In this document: piece after piece, positions 14,719 to 22,262 of the stretch | Numbering within the stretch: the stretch's first letter is position 1 | Layout: the number at the start of each line of letters is the position of its first letter | Made by a program: the position numbers and the translations under genes | Source: a virus | Length of the DNA: 44,384 bases | Virus record (IMG/VR): IMGVR_UViG_3300035698_004379 | Coordinates: 1 to 44,384 of that record | Strand: one strand, 5' to 3' | Notes under the pieces: generated by a model | What the model was told of the DNA's origin: nothing | Seen by the model: only the letters and a program-made list of their open reading frames with translations | Databases searched by the model: none

Positions 14719-15234
14719 ATGGTTATAATCCTAGAGGGGCCTGACGGCGCCGGAAAAACTACACTTGGCAAAAAGCTAGAGAAGCATTATGTAGATGCAA
14801 TCTACTTTCACTTTGATCAGACTGCTTTGTCGCAACATTTTCAAAGGGCCATAGACATGGGCTACGTGAAATGGTCTACTGTGATAATGGACCGGAGCTG
14901 GATAAGTGAAGAGATCTACGCTAATGTCATTCCTTCTAGGACCCCTAAGTTCTCGGTTGAACTGATGGAAACCTTAGAAGAACAAGCATTTGAGTCACAA
15001 GCGCTTTACGTTTTTTGCGTGCCACCGTTTACAGATTGTGCGCGCACTTTTGAATCGCGCAAGGAAGATGAATACTTAGATAGTCTTGAACTGCTGGCTA
15101 AGGTGCACGCAAAGTATGTAAGCTACTTTGATAAACTAACCTACTCAGAGAAAAAGAATGCAGTACTGCTTAACGAAATCTCTGATGAAAACTTTGATAC
15201 AGTCGTCAAATTGATTGACTCCAGGAGGCACTAA
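14719..15234 (+). CDS. Deoxynucleoside monophosphate kinase (thymidylate-kinase-like)
   Basis: This 171-residue P-loop kinase has GPDGAGKTT at residues 7-15 and an MDRSW motif resembling the DR motif of thymidylate kinases. It should phosphorylate a dNMP to the diphosphate. It directly precedes the ThyA-family gene with no spacer, so its natural substrate may be the product of that enzyme, as with T4 gp1, which phosphorylates hydroxymethyl-dCMP along with other dNMPs. Substrate choice cannot be read from sequence. Confidence 0.8.
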   Translation: MVIILEGPDGAGKTTLGKKLEKHYVDAIYFHFDQTALSQHFQRAIDMGYVKWSTVIMDRSWISEEIYANVIPSRTPKFSVELMETLEEQAFESQALYVFCVPPFTDCARTFESRKEDEYLDSLELLAKVHAKYVSYFDKLTYSEKKNAVLLNEISDENFDTVVKLIDSRRH

Positions 15235-16059
15235 ATGAAACAGTACATAGACATAGTAAACAACATTTTAGACAATGGTGTGCTGAAACCAAACCGGACA
15301 GGTATTGATACTATCAGCGTATTTGATACTACGTTTAGACATAACATGCAGGAAGGTTTCCCGCTACTAACAACTAAGAAAATGTTCTGGCATGGCATTA
15401 AGCATGAACTGCTATGGAACATAGAAGGCGGCGAGAAATTTGCAGATGGCTCTAAAGAAAAAGGTATGCACACGTCTTATCTTAAAGAGCACGATATTAA
15501 TATCTGGGACCGGTGGGCAGATGACGCTGGACACTTAGGCCCAATCTACGGACATCAATGGCGAGATTTTAATGGGGATGGTATCGACCAACTGGCACAG
15601 TGTATTGAAACGTTGAAGACTAATCCTAATGACCGTCGCATAATTGTCACTGCGTGGAACCCGTCTAAACTACACGAGATGAAGTTGCCACCGTGTCATC
15701 TTTACTTTCAATTCTACGTGGCGAATGACAAGCTGTCTTTGTCTATGGTCCAGCGTAGTTGTGACTTCTTTCTTGGTGTACCATTTGATATTGCAATGTA
15801 TGGGCTGCTACTTAAGATGGTGGCGCAGGTGACTGATCTAATAGAAGGCGAACTGATTTGCCACTTCCTAGATTCTCATATATATGTCAATCACATTGAC
15901 CAGATGAAAGAACAAGTCAATAGAATACCGTGCAAACTTCCAATAGTAAGACTGCCTCATTTTGTGAGGGATATAGACAACTTCATTAACTACCCGGAAG
16001 AAATTAGTTTACTAGACTATAAGCATCACGCAGCGATAAAAGGAAAGGTGGCCGTATGA
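15235..16059 (+). CDS. ThyA-family enzyme, predicted dCMP 5-methyltransferase
   Basis: The protein (274 residues) aligns end to end with thymidylate synthase: RTG at 21-23, HELLW 57-61, IWDRWAD 90-96, catalytic Cys154 in PPCH, QRSCD 173-177, HIY 215-217 and a C-terminal KGKVAV. In the PFNIA motif the substrate-selecting Asn (Asn177 in E. coli) is Asp185. Asp at this site is the mark of dCMP-specific enzymes such as T4 dCMP hydroxymethylase. Trp91 and the C-terminal Val, which favour methyl over hydroxymethyl product, are kept. The likely reaction is dCMP to 5-methyl-dCMP. An ordinary thymidylate synthase remains possible. Confidence 0.75.
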   Translation: MKQYIDIVNNILDNGVLKPNRTGIDTISVFDTTFRHNMQEGFPLLTTKKMFWHGIKHELLWNIEGGEKFADGSKEKGMHTSYLKEHDINIWDRWADDAGHLGPIYGHQWRDFNGDGIDQLAQCIETLKTNPNDRRIIVTAWNPSKLHEMKLPPCHLYFQFYVANDKLSLSMVQRSCDFFLGVPFDIAMYGLLLKMVAQVTDLIEGELICHFLDSHIYVNHIDQMKEQVNRIPCKLPIVRLPHFVRDIDNFINYPEEISLLDYKHHAAIKGKVAV

Positions 16060-16535
16060 GTAACATGTATGCAAACATTCTGGAGTTCAATAAGAAATTC
16101 GGTTTACCGATTGGCAAATTTCCAGAGGAGCTTAAACCCGATGTGCAGCAATACCGCATAAAGTTTATGGCGGAGGAGCTGAAAGAGTATATAGAAGCAG
16201 TTAAAAATCATCAGCTCCATGAGCAGATTGATGCATTGGTAGATCTTGTTTATGTTGCAATGGGTACTGCTACCATGGCTGGCTTTGATTGGGATGCGCA
16301 TTGGAATGAAGTGCACCGGGCAAACATGATGAAGCAGCGTGTTGCTACGTCTGCTGAGTCTAAGCGATCTAGTGCGCTTGATTGCATGAAGCCCTCAGGA
16401 TGGATGCCTCCACGCAACTTAATGGTAATAGAGCAAACGATGACGGACTATTATAACCGTGTGGATAATACTATTACTCGTGAGCTTGATAAACCTGATC
16501 TTGATTTGAGTGAGGAAAAAGATGGACAAAAATAA
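16056..16535 (+). CDS. MazG-like nucleotide pyrophosphohydrolase
   Basis: This 159-residue all-alpha protein has the EExxE motif at residues 40-44 and ExxD with a further Asp at 56-63 (EQIDALVD), the metal-binding pattern of MazG and related dUTPase/dCTPase enzymes. It hydrolyses nucleoside triphosphates to monophosphates. Its ATG overlaps the ThyA-family stop, so the two are co-translated. In a base-modification cassette it would act like T4 gp56, which destroys dCTP and supplies dCMP. The exact substrate is not shown by sequence. Confidence 0.75.
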   Translation: MSNMYANILEFNKKFGLPIGKFPEELKPDVQQYRIKFMAEELKEYIEAVKNHQLHEQIDALVDLVYVAMGTATMAGFDWDAHWNEVHRANMMKQRVATSAESKRSSALDCMKPSGWMPPRNLMVIEQTMTDYYNRVDNTITRELDKPDLDLSEEKDGQK

Positions 16536-16956
16536 GTACTTCATGATGCTCGCCAAGGACATTGCAAAAGGGTCTACGTGTCCACGCAATGAAGTTGGCT
16601 GCGTACTGGTAGACGATGCATATAGAATCATTGGTACTGGATACAATGGCGTGCCTAGAAACCATCCGCACTGTATCTCGACACCATGCCCGCGTCAAAA
16701 CAGTGATCTGCCAGACGGGAAAGGAATTGATACTTGTCATGCAATACACGCAGAACAGAATGCTTTGATGCACTGCAATGATATTCTTAAGATTAAAACT
16801 GTTTACACAACAGACTTCCCTTGCTTCCACTGCATGAAGATGCTGGCAAATACATCTGCTAATCTGATTGTCTTTAAGCGTGGGGAGCCTTTAATAGAAG
16901 CTGTTAATTTTTGGAAGAGTGTGCCAGACCGGTACATACTAAATTTAGGAGAATAG
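16522..16956 (+). CDS. dCMP deaminase family protein
   Basis: Zinc deaminase motifs are clear: HAE at 76-78 with catalytic Glu78, and PCFHC at 100-104 (Cys101, Cys104). Extra cysteines and histidines at 20-56 may bind a structural zinc, as in T4-type enzymes. The usual reaction is dCMP to dUMP. With a dCMP-modifying neighbour it would help drain unmodified dCMP, or act on a modified nucleotide. The ATG at 16522 follows GAGGA and was preferred to an upstream GTG at 16510. Confidence 0.85.
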   Translation: MDKNKYFMMLAKDIAKGSTCPRNEVGCVLVDDAYRIIGTGYNGVPRNHPHCISTPCPRQNSDLPDGKGIDTCHAIHAEQNALMHCNDILKIKTVYTTDFPCFHCMKMLANTSANLIVFKRGEPLIEAVNFWKSVPDRYILNLGE

Positions 16957-16958
16957 AG

Positions 16959-17195
16959 ATGAAAATTTTAATCGCGTTATTAGTACCATGGTTAACACCT
17001 CTGGCGAATGGCTATATAATCAGCTTCATTCTCTGGACGTGCTTTTACTGGATGTTCTTTGTTCTTGGCTTGATGGCCGCTGGAGTTGGCGCTCTAGTTG
17101 TTCATGTGATTTTTATATTCATGGCAATAGGTCAGAACCGCCAGCACAACCTTGAGAAGCTCGTCGGTACGATTGGCCGAAACGCAAACAGGTAG
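16959..17195 (+). CDS. Small membrane protein, 78 aa
   Basis: This is the last gene of the rightward operon. Two or three hydrophobic helices cover residues about 3-60 (ending VVHVIFIFMAIG), with a basic, Asn-rich tail. The ATG at 16959 follows TAGGAG. Membrane proteins of this shape include holins, but this one lies outside the lysis block and in the other direction, so no function is assigned. Confidence 0.6.
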   Translation: MKILIALLVPWLTPLANGYIISFILWTCFYWMFFVLGLMAAGVGALVVHVIFIFMAIGQNRQHNLEKLVGTIGRNANR

Positions 17196-17230
17196 GAGTA
17201 TTAGTTAATGCTAATATGGATCAATGAGTT

Positions 17231-17278
17231 GCCCTATATGGATCAAACACAATAGGGCCCTCATATCTTTAAAGATAT
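17231..17278. terminator. Possible terminator region between converging operons
   Basis: GCCCTAT (17231-17237) pairs with ATAGGGC (17252-17258). A perfect 16-bp palindrome, ATATCTTTAAAGATAT, lies at 17263-17278. The two large operons converge here, so some transcript-ending signal is expected. There is no clean T-run, so the call is weak. Confidence 0.35.
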
Positions 17279-17610
17279 TACTTTAAACTTGACTTATCAA
17301 CGTTTAGCTGTTCCAACTCTCTTTTCAACTCAAGCTTCCTGTCAACATCATAAGAAGTATGCTCTCCACGGGTTATCTTCCGGTCGATGGCATTCAAGTC
17401 ACGGATAGTGCTATTGATCTGGATATCAATTAGCTGGCTTTGAACGCGCTGAATACTTTGCGCGGAGTTCTCTGCTAACAGCGTGACATCTTTATCATAG
17501 ACTATCAGGTCAACCTTAGTATCGATCTTCTCTGTTGTCTTCCAGTAAGATGCTACAACAAAGCTAACCATTGCTGTGACAGCTATCCCAGCTAAGATAT
17601 TAGCATTCAT
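17278..17610 (-). CDS. Membrane-anchored coiled-coil protein, possible inner spanin
   Basis: The 110-residue protein has an N-terminal transmembrane helix (about residues 5-21) and a long charged helical tail (LDAIDRK-like, then KLELKRELEQLN). This N-in topology with a periplasmic coiled coil is that of inner-membrane spanins (Rz). It is the last gene of the lysis block and overlaps its neighbour as ATGA. No nested lipoprotein frame was found inside it, so a matching Rz1 is missing nearby. Confidence 0.45.
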   Translation of the reverse strand: MNANILAGIAVTAMVSFVVASYWKTTEKIDTKVDLIVYDKDVTLLAENSAQSIQRVQSQLIDIQINSTIRDLNAIDRKITRGEHTSYDVDRKLELKRELEQLNVDKSSLK

Positions 17611-17942
17611 GGCACCATTACCTTAGTTGCCCAGATATAAACGACCAGACTGATGACTAACAGTCCAAGTACCTTAACGGCTAACGACAGTATAGACTTG
17701 TGATCCGTATAAGTTTTCTCTTTCTCTTTCTCTATCTCATGTTTAACTGCAACTACAGCAGTCGTTACATCAGTGAGGCCTTTGTCAAGTGTATCTTTAA
17801 CATCCTGCATATTTTTATTGATGCCGTTATACCTTACGCTGCAAATGTCTTGGTGGTCAATAGACCACGTTTTAAGTTTACCCATCTCTATCTCCAAGGC
17901 GCGTAGCCGTGTATAAATCTCATTGAGATCGTTAATTCCCAT
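17607..17942 (-). CDS. Tail-anchored coiled-coil protein, XhlA/holin-like
   Basis: Residues 1-80 are helical and highly charged; one transmembrane helix (about 87-107) lies at the C-terminus. This layout resembles XhlA-type lysis proteins that cooperate with a holin and an amidase. It lies between the candidate holin and the candidate spanin. AAAGGAG precedes the start. Confidence 0.5.
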   Translation of the reverse strand: MGINDLNEIYTRLRALEIEMGKLKTWSIDHQDICSVRYNGINKNMQDVKDTLDKGLTDVTTAVVAVKHEIEKEKEKTYTDHKSILSLAVKVLGLLVISLVVYIWATKVMVP

Positions 17943-17966
17943 GTCTCTCCTTTGAAACTCACGCCG

Positions 17967-18233
17967 CTAACTCTTTGGATTTATTATTTTATATTCGTCT
18001 TTAATAGAACGAGTTAGCGATGCAGCAAAGCCAGCTAAGCCAGCCGCCACAGTTTTAAACTTTAAATATGTCATTTCGTAGTCTGGTATTTCAGTGAGGC
18101 TTTGCTGTTCTATATACTTTTTAGCGAGCTCATAGTAGTCATCACCTGTGGCAACAACAACCGGTAGAGTGGTGTAGAGCGCAATCTTTATGACCGCGGC
18201 CCATGGTATACGTGGTGCTTTAAAATTAATCAT
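17967..18233 (-). CDS. Candidate holin, 88 aa
   Basis: The protein has two hydrophobic helices (about 11-29 and 58-75), a basic start and a basic end. It overlaps the amidase gene by 8 bases, as holin genes commonly do. It probably permeabilises the inner membrane to release the endolysin, which itself has no signal peptide. The call is from context and size. Confidence 0.5.
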   Translation of the reverse strand: MINFKAPRIPWAAVIKIALYTTLPVVVATGDDYYELAKKYIEQQSLTEIPDYEMTYLKFKTVAAGLAGFAASLTRSIKDEYKIINPKS

Positions 18234-18777
18234 GATGTTCCCCTAAAATCTCTCTTAAACATTTAGCAACCTGAAGACTAACAGGTCTGCGCATAGCTTC
18301 TATAGCTGCTCGTTGTTGAATAAATTCAGGCTCTATTATTAGTGCGGTGCACTTAGTCTTGCGTAAGATGTAGATTGAACCCTTGTCTTTGTTCTGTTGG
18401 TACCAACCTTCTTTAGTGCCTCTGTCTTTCAGACCATCAGGATCGGCTAAAAGCATCGCATCTTGAATACGCTCGGCAAGTATTTTACCACGATCGGAGC
18501 CTGGATAGTACAAAGTTTCTGCGCCCTCAATCTTGCGATGGTATGCCATCTCAGCCGAGTTAAAATGAATCTCAAGAAATACATCTTTTGGTGTGCAGCG
18601 ACTGTTGACAAAGTTTGCTTTGTTGGTCACAGTGCCAGTCTCTACAACGACAGCAAGATCTTGCAGTTCATCTTTTATAATTTCAACCCACTTAATAGCT
18701 TCGTCATACTCACAAAATCCTTCGTGACATACACCCGGCTTTGGTGGCCAGTGGCCTGCTGATATAAATGCTCTCAT
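18226..18777 (-). CDS. Endolysin, N-acetylmuramoyl-L-alanine amidase (Amidase_3)
   Basis: The 183-residue protein has the zinc ligands His9 (SAGH), Glu23 (CEYDE) and His71 (EIHFNS), and the catalytic Glu149 (IIEPEF). These mark the Amidase_3 family, which cuts the bond between N-acetylmuramic acid and the stem peptide. There is no cell-wall binding domain, as is common for phages of Gram-negative hosts, and no signal peptide, so it needs a holin. Confidence 0.9.
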   Translation of the reverse strand: MRAFISAGHWPPKPGVCHEGFCEYDEAIKWVEIIKDELQDLAVVVETGTVTNKANFVNSRCTPKDVFLEIHFNSAEMAYHRKIEGAETLYYPGSDRGKILAERIQDAMLLADPDGLKDRGTKEGWYQQNKDKGSIYILRKTKCTALIIEPEFIQQRAAIEAMRRPVSLQVAKCLREILGEHHD

Positions 18778-18789
18778 CCTTAGTAATCC

Positions 18790-19191
18790 TTATCTATTTG
18801 TTTGTACTATTCTAGTTGAGTTGATCAGTCTGTCTTTTACTTTTAGCATGATCATACTTTTACGATAGGGGCCCATTAAATGAATTGACCACGCGGGACC
18901 TTCTGCGCGAACTGTGTGGAATATAGTATGTGGCACGTAATTAAACCACTTGACTTTTTTACTAGTCACTGTGCCATCATCGTGTTGCTGTAGTTGAGTG
19001 TAAGAACCTTTTACTATGAAAGACACAAAAGATGCTTCGTGGTTATGGAATGCTTGATGTAGTGTACTGACCTGACACAACATGATTGAAAATAGTGGCG
19101 TCCATAACCCCCAACGTTTGAGAAGCACCATGCCGCCTTTAGTTCTGACGTGTCTTGTTCCTATACCGAATTTTGATATCTGGTCTTTCAT
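18790..19191 (-). CDS. Cupin-fold protein, 133 aa
   Basis: A small beta-barrel (cupin) protein: HNHE at residues 49-52 and a second His at 92 (TIFHTV) could form a metal site. The start ATG at 19191 has AAGGGGAC upstream and overlaps the preceding gene as ATGA; an upstream start at 19218 is not supported. It could be a small-molecule dioxygenase, sugar isomerase or structural protein. It is paired with a GNAT gene between the tail and lysis genes. Confidence 0.55.
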   Translation of the reverse strand: MKDQISKFGIGTRHVRTKGGMVLLKRWGLWTPLFSIMLCQVSTLHQAFHNHEASFVSFIVKGSYTQLQQHDDGTVTSKKVKWFNYVPHTIFHTVRAEGPAWSIHLMGPYRKSMIMLKVKDRLINSTRIVQTNR

Positions 19192-19577
19192 TGTTGTCCC
19201 CTTGCTAAGTACGTGCAACCTTCTCCAAACGAGTATTCCTCAAATCCTAACTTCTTAATCCATTCAATACCGCGCGCATCTTTATTCACTGCTTGTATAG
19301 AGATGGACAATGCATCAGAGTATTTGTTTATAACATACCTGATCAGCTGCGAGCCCGATCCTTTTTTATTTGTGCATACGTAATCTATTTTCAAACCTGT
19401 CACAGACACATAGTGACAACATACAAAGCCAACAACAAGAGCATCGTCTTTAGCCACGTACCAGTCACGCGAGCCATTTTCTAATGTATGCCAAGCAAAA
19501 CCGGACGCGTAAGGACAGCATTGCCCAAGCTCTTGTAGGCGTTTTATGTCACTCATCGTGGCCAGCTCTACGTTCAC
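19188..19577 (-). CDS. GNAT-family acetyltransferase, 129 aa
   Basis: The protein has the GNAT core: strand VVGFVCCHYV, then the acetyl-CoA loop NKKGSGSQLI (about residues 69-78), and a C-terminal RGIEWIKKLGFEEY block. It should transfer an acetyl group from acetyl-CoA to an amine. It is coupled to the cupin and tail genes by overlapping start and stop codons, so it is expressed late. It may modify a virion or host component. Confidence 0.7.
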   Translation of the reverse strand: MNVELATMSDIKRLQELGQCCPYASGFAWHTLENGSRDWYVAKDDALVVGFVCCHYVSVTGLKIDYVCTNKKGSGSQLIRYVINKYSDALSISIQAVNKDARGIEWIKKLGFEEYSFGEGCTYLARGQQ

Positions 19578-20071
19578 TTAATTTCCTTAATTTTCTCATC
19601 GTCTATTGCTTTCTTAAGCTTAGTCACGTCTTCACCAGCTAACTTCTTACGCCCTAAGTCTGTTTCTAATTCTTCTACTGTAATCTCACTCGCTTTAGTC
19701 TTATCTAAAATCTTAGTCTTGTCCAGCTTAAATGTTACACCAGCATTTTCAACGTAACGCTTTTCAATGTTCTTCTGTATAGTTATCACCTTGTCTTTAT
19801 CAGATAAGAGTTTCATTGTTGGGGGTTGATCAAGATCAGCAACAGTGGGCTCCAACAGTTCTTTTAGCAGTACTCCGGGGCGGATATATCTAGCATCCTC
19901 CATTACACCATTCCACTCATCGTATTCTGTTTCCACAGTTGGCACACCCGTTACTAAATCAGGTCCTAGCGTTTCTATTATTTTATTATCAAACAACGGC
20001 GCATCAGATGTCATACAGTGTTCAATCTCTTTTGTCTGTTTGTTAACAAGTATTCTATAATAAGTTTTCAT
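19574..20071 (-). CDS. Hypothetical tail-region protein, 165 aa
   Basis: The N-terminal third looks globular (TYYRILVNKQTKEIEH) and the C-terminal half is a lysine-rich helical region (KTKASEITVEELETDLGRKK...). Position just after the tail-tip genes suggests a tail or fibre-assembly factor. No family was recognised. Confidence 0.5.
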   Translation of the reverse strand: MKTYYRILVNKQTKEIEHCMTSDAPLFDNKIIETLGPDLVTGVPTVETEYDEWNGVMEDARYIRPGVLLKELLEPTVADLDQPPTMKLLSDKDKVITIQKNIEKRYVENAGVTFKLDKTKILDKTKASEITVEELETDLGRKKLAGEDVTKLKKAIDDEKIKEIK

Positions 20072-20463
20072 GCTGCTATATACCTCCAGTCTGCATCGTA
20101 ACTTCCTGATGTTTTGCCGTTTAAATTACGTGCTGAGAATCTAGGTACAGATGCGCCGCCTCCATCAGTAATATGCCCACCCATGACTATTTCTCCACCT
20201 GTAGAGTGAAACATAGGAAACAGTGAATAGTCCGTCATTGCTATATTAACTTGCGTATTTGCCCCCACGTTACCTGATGCACCCGACACCCCAGTCTTTA
20301 ATGCAGAACGGTCAACTGCTGCTTGTCCTGTGATTGCTGCTTCTTGTATCTTAGGTGACCCACTGTCACCATTTGCCAATGCTTCAAAGTTATCATCTAA
20401 CTGCGTCATCTTCGTACTTGTTAAGATGGAGCCGAATGCGAATGTTACGTTAGTCCATGCCAT
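20068..20463 (-). CDS. Short tail-fibre/tail-tip protein, 131 aa
   Basis: The start, MAWTNVTFAFGSILTSTKMTQ, resembles the N-terminus of many phage fibre-type proteins. A Gly/Ser/Ala-rich middle and a C-terminal FSARNLNGKTSG segment also fit a small beta-structured tip protein. A GGAGG site precedes the ATG. It is likely part of the tail tip. Confidence 0.55.
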   Translation of the reverse strand: MAWTNVTFAFGSILTSTKMTQLDDNFEALANGDSGSPKIQEAAITGQAAVDRSALKTGVSGASGNVGANTQVNIAMTDYSLFPMFHSTGGEIVMGGHITDGGGASVPRFSARNLNGKTSGSYDADWRYIAA

Positions 20464-20466
20464 TGT

Positions 20467-20691
20467 TTAATCCTCCGGTAATCTGTGACCGATAGCTTCG
20501 GCCGCTCGTGTTGTTAGTGCCATCTCTATCCCGTCCTTAATGATTTGCATGCACCCGTCACAGAAACATGGATTCAGTACGCCATCCCAAGCGACACCAA
20601 GTATCTGACCCCAGTTATGAAACCCGTCTTCTAATGTAGTTACAACTTGCTTCTCGCAGTTGTCACATTTTCTAGCTAGTAGTTGTGGCAT
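20467..20691 (-). CDS. Small zinc-binding-like protein, 74 aa
   Basis: Two CxxC pairs, CDNC (about 9-12) and CDGC (about 44-47), with a further Cys just before the second pair, suggest a zinc ribbon. It lies between tail-tip genes in the late operon. Many siphoviruses carry small Cys-rich tail-assembly proteins here, but no specific family was identified. Confidence 0.5.
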   Translation of the reverse strand: MPQLLARKCDNCEKQVVTTLEDGFHNWGQILGVAWDGVLNPCFCDGCMQIIKDGIEMALTTRAAEAIGHRLPED

Positions 20692-20703
20692 TGTTATATG
20701 CTC

Positions 20704-21906
20704 CTATAATAAAAATCTGTCTGTTACATCAAGTGAATCAACGTCTAACGTGAACCCGTTAAAAAATCTTGCAGCATCACCTTCAACAATCACTTGGCCC
20801 GTATCTATGTTAATAGAACGCTTGTTCACACGGAATGATTGACCAAAGCCAAGTAGTGAGTCCGCTATTTCTAAGCCTTCACCTGCTTGCTTAGTGTAAG
20901 CAGCAAAGGTTGTGGCAGCTCTGATCTTATTAAAGGGCTCATTCTTTACAAAGGTAACTCGCTGCGCAAAGTTAATTGCGGTTGAAGATGTTGCGTACCA
21001 TATATTCTCATCTTCCTCAGAGTCTTCACGCAGTCCATATGAATCAACGGATGAGCTATACTGGTCTGTGACAATTATACCCCAGTAGTCTGATGACTCT
21101 GAGTAAGCTGCGGACACAGTCATTTTATTAATCATGTCGCGATCATCAATACTTAACTGAACATCTGTTACCATCGAATCGTCTAAAGTCTGCACTTCGG
21201 AAGATGTTTGCGTGAATCTATTAAAGCTTATTTTAGTCTCGGAGTTCGTGTAGATAATGAATATCTGCGAGTCTGACATCCGCCCCAGTTTGCGCAAACA
21301 CTCTGTGACCTTAAGGCCATCAAATGAGGCATTAATATAAACAGAATCTTCTGAGAATACTGAGGCATACGATTGAAATGCTTCATAGTCTATGTCCGGG
21401 TTTGAAGTCGACTCAATTGACGAGTAGCCACCGTGTGAAGTTACTAACCACCATGCTATGTCAGACACAAGGTAATTAGATCCTGTGTAGTCAATAGGAA
21501 TTTGAGAGTCACCTACTAGCCGCTCAGATAGCTGTGTCCACTTATCCACCATTGTAAAGCCACAGACACCGCGGCTATATTTAACTCGCTCGCCGCGTCC
21601 TTGGTAAACTGTCAGTAATTCTTTAGAGTCTACACTGATATCACGCGCGAGGTTTACACCTACCCGCACAATGCCGTTGTTGACCAGGTTGGTCTTGTCT
21701 GCTTCAAAGAAGTTAAACGTGCCATCTTCATTTGCCAGATTGATCGTTACATTGATGGGCCGGAGATCATTCACGGACTGCGTAAAGTTAGGCCACTTAG
21801 TCACGTACGATGTATAGTCAGACGAGCCAATAAAGAACTGGCGTTCAATGATAGCATCACGCTCTAAGATAGCAACCTGGAAATCTGATGATGGACTATA
21901 ACCCAT
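20704..21906 (-). CDS. Minor tail/tail-hub protein, 400 aa
   Basis: A 400-residue protein rich in strands with several tail-hub-like stretches (ITINLANEDGTFN-like, then a long central beta region). It follows the distal-tail candidate and the tape measure gene in late order, where the hub or tail-associated protein lies in siphoviruses. It has no enzymatic motif. The role is from synteny and composition. Confidence 0.6.
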   Translation of the reverse strand: MGYSPSSDFQVAILERDAIIERQFFIGSSDYTSYVTKWPNFTQSVNDLRPINVTINLANEDGTFNFFEADKTNLVNNGIVRVGVNLARDISVDSKELLTVYQGRGERVKYSRGVCGFTMVDKWTQLSERLVGDSQIPIDYTGSNYLVSDIAWWLVTSHGGYSSIESTSNPDIDYEAFQSYASVFSEDSVYINASFDGLKVTECLRKLGRMSDSQIFIIYTNSETKISFNRFTQTSSEVQTLDDSMVTDVQLSIDDRDMINKMTVSAAYSESSDYWGIIVTDQYSSSVDSYGLREDSEEDENIWYATSSTAINFAQRVTFVKNEPFNKIRAATTFAAYTKQAGEGLEIADSLLGFGQSFRVNKRSINIDTGQVIVEGDAARFFNGFTLDVDSLDVTDRFLL

Positions 21907-21907
21907 G

Positions 21908-22261
21908 CTAGTAACCTTCTAGTTCAATGGTACCTTGAAATTTATCGTAGTACGGCCGGATAAACATATCAATAGGCTTATTTTTATTATTGATATACAC
22001 AGACCGCACGTCTATAGAGCCCTCTTCGTACCACTCAAGGCGCACATTAGTATCCCACCAAGTGTTGATAACGCTTTGAGTTTCGCTGTTTATGTATCTG
22101 ACAGTGAACTTAATCTTGTCGTACTTACCCCAGCGATACTTATACTGTGAGCCGTCTCGTGTTCTGTGACGGTTCTCAATCTTAACAGCGCTATCTTTAT
22201 AGCTGTACTCTGGCTCAAGTGAAACCTGTGACGCACTACTTGCTTGCAATATCCATGCCAT
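21908..22261 (-). CDS. Distal tail (Dit-like) protein candidate, 117 aa
   Basis: The ATG at 22261 follows GAGGAC; an upstream start at 22303 would lie inside the tape measure gene and was rejected. The protein is strand-rich with many Tyr and Trp residues. Directly downstream of the tape measure, its position is that of a distal tail protein. Confidence 0.5.
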   Translation of the reverse strand: MAWILQASSASQVSLEPEYSYKDSAVKIENRHRTRDGSQYKYRWGKYDKIKFTVRYINSETQSVINTWWDTNVRLEWYEEGSIDVRSVYINNKNKPIDMFIRPYYDKFQGTIELEGY

Positions 22262-22262
22262 T

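Noticed and set aside
15235-16059. dCMP hydroxymethylase rather than methyltransferase
   Set aside because: Not excluded, but Trp91 and the C-terminal Val are kept. Changes at these sites are linked to release of hydroxymethyl product, so methyl transfer is favoured.
17206-17253. Tiny 15-codon frame after the last rightward gene
   Set aside because: It has a nearby GGAG but is too short to support and overlaps the inverted repeat of the likely terminator.
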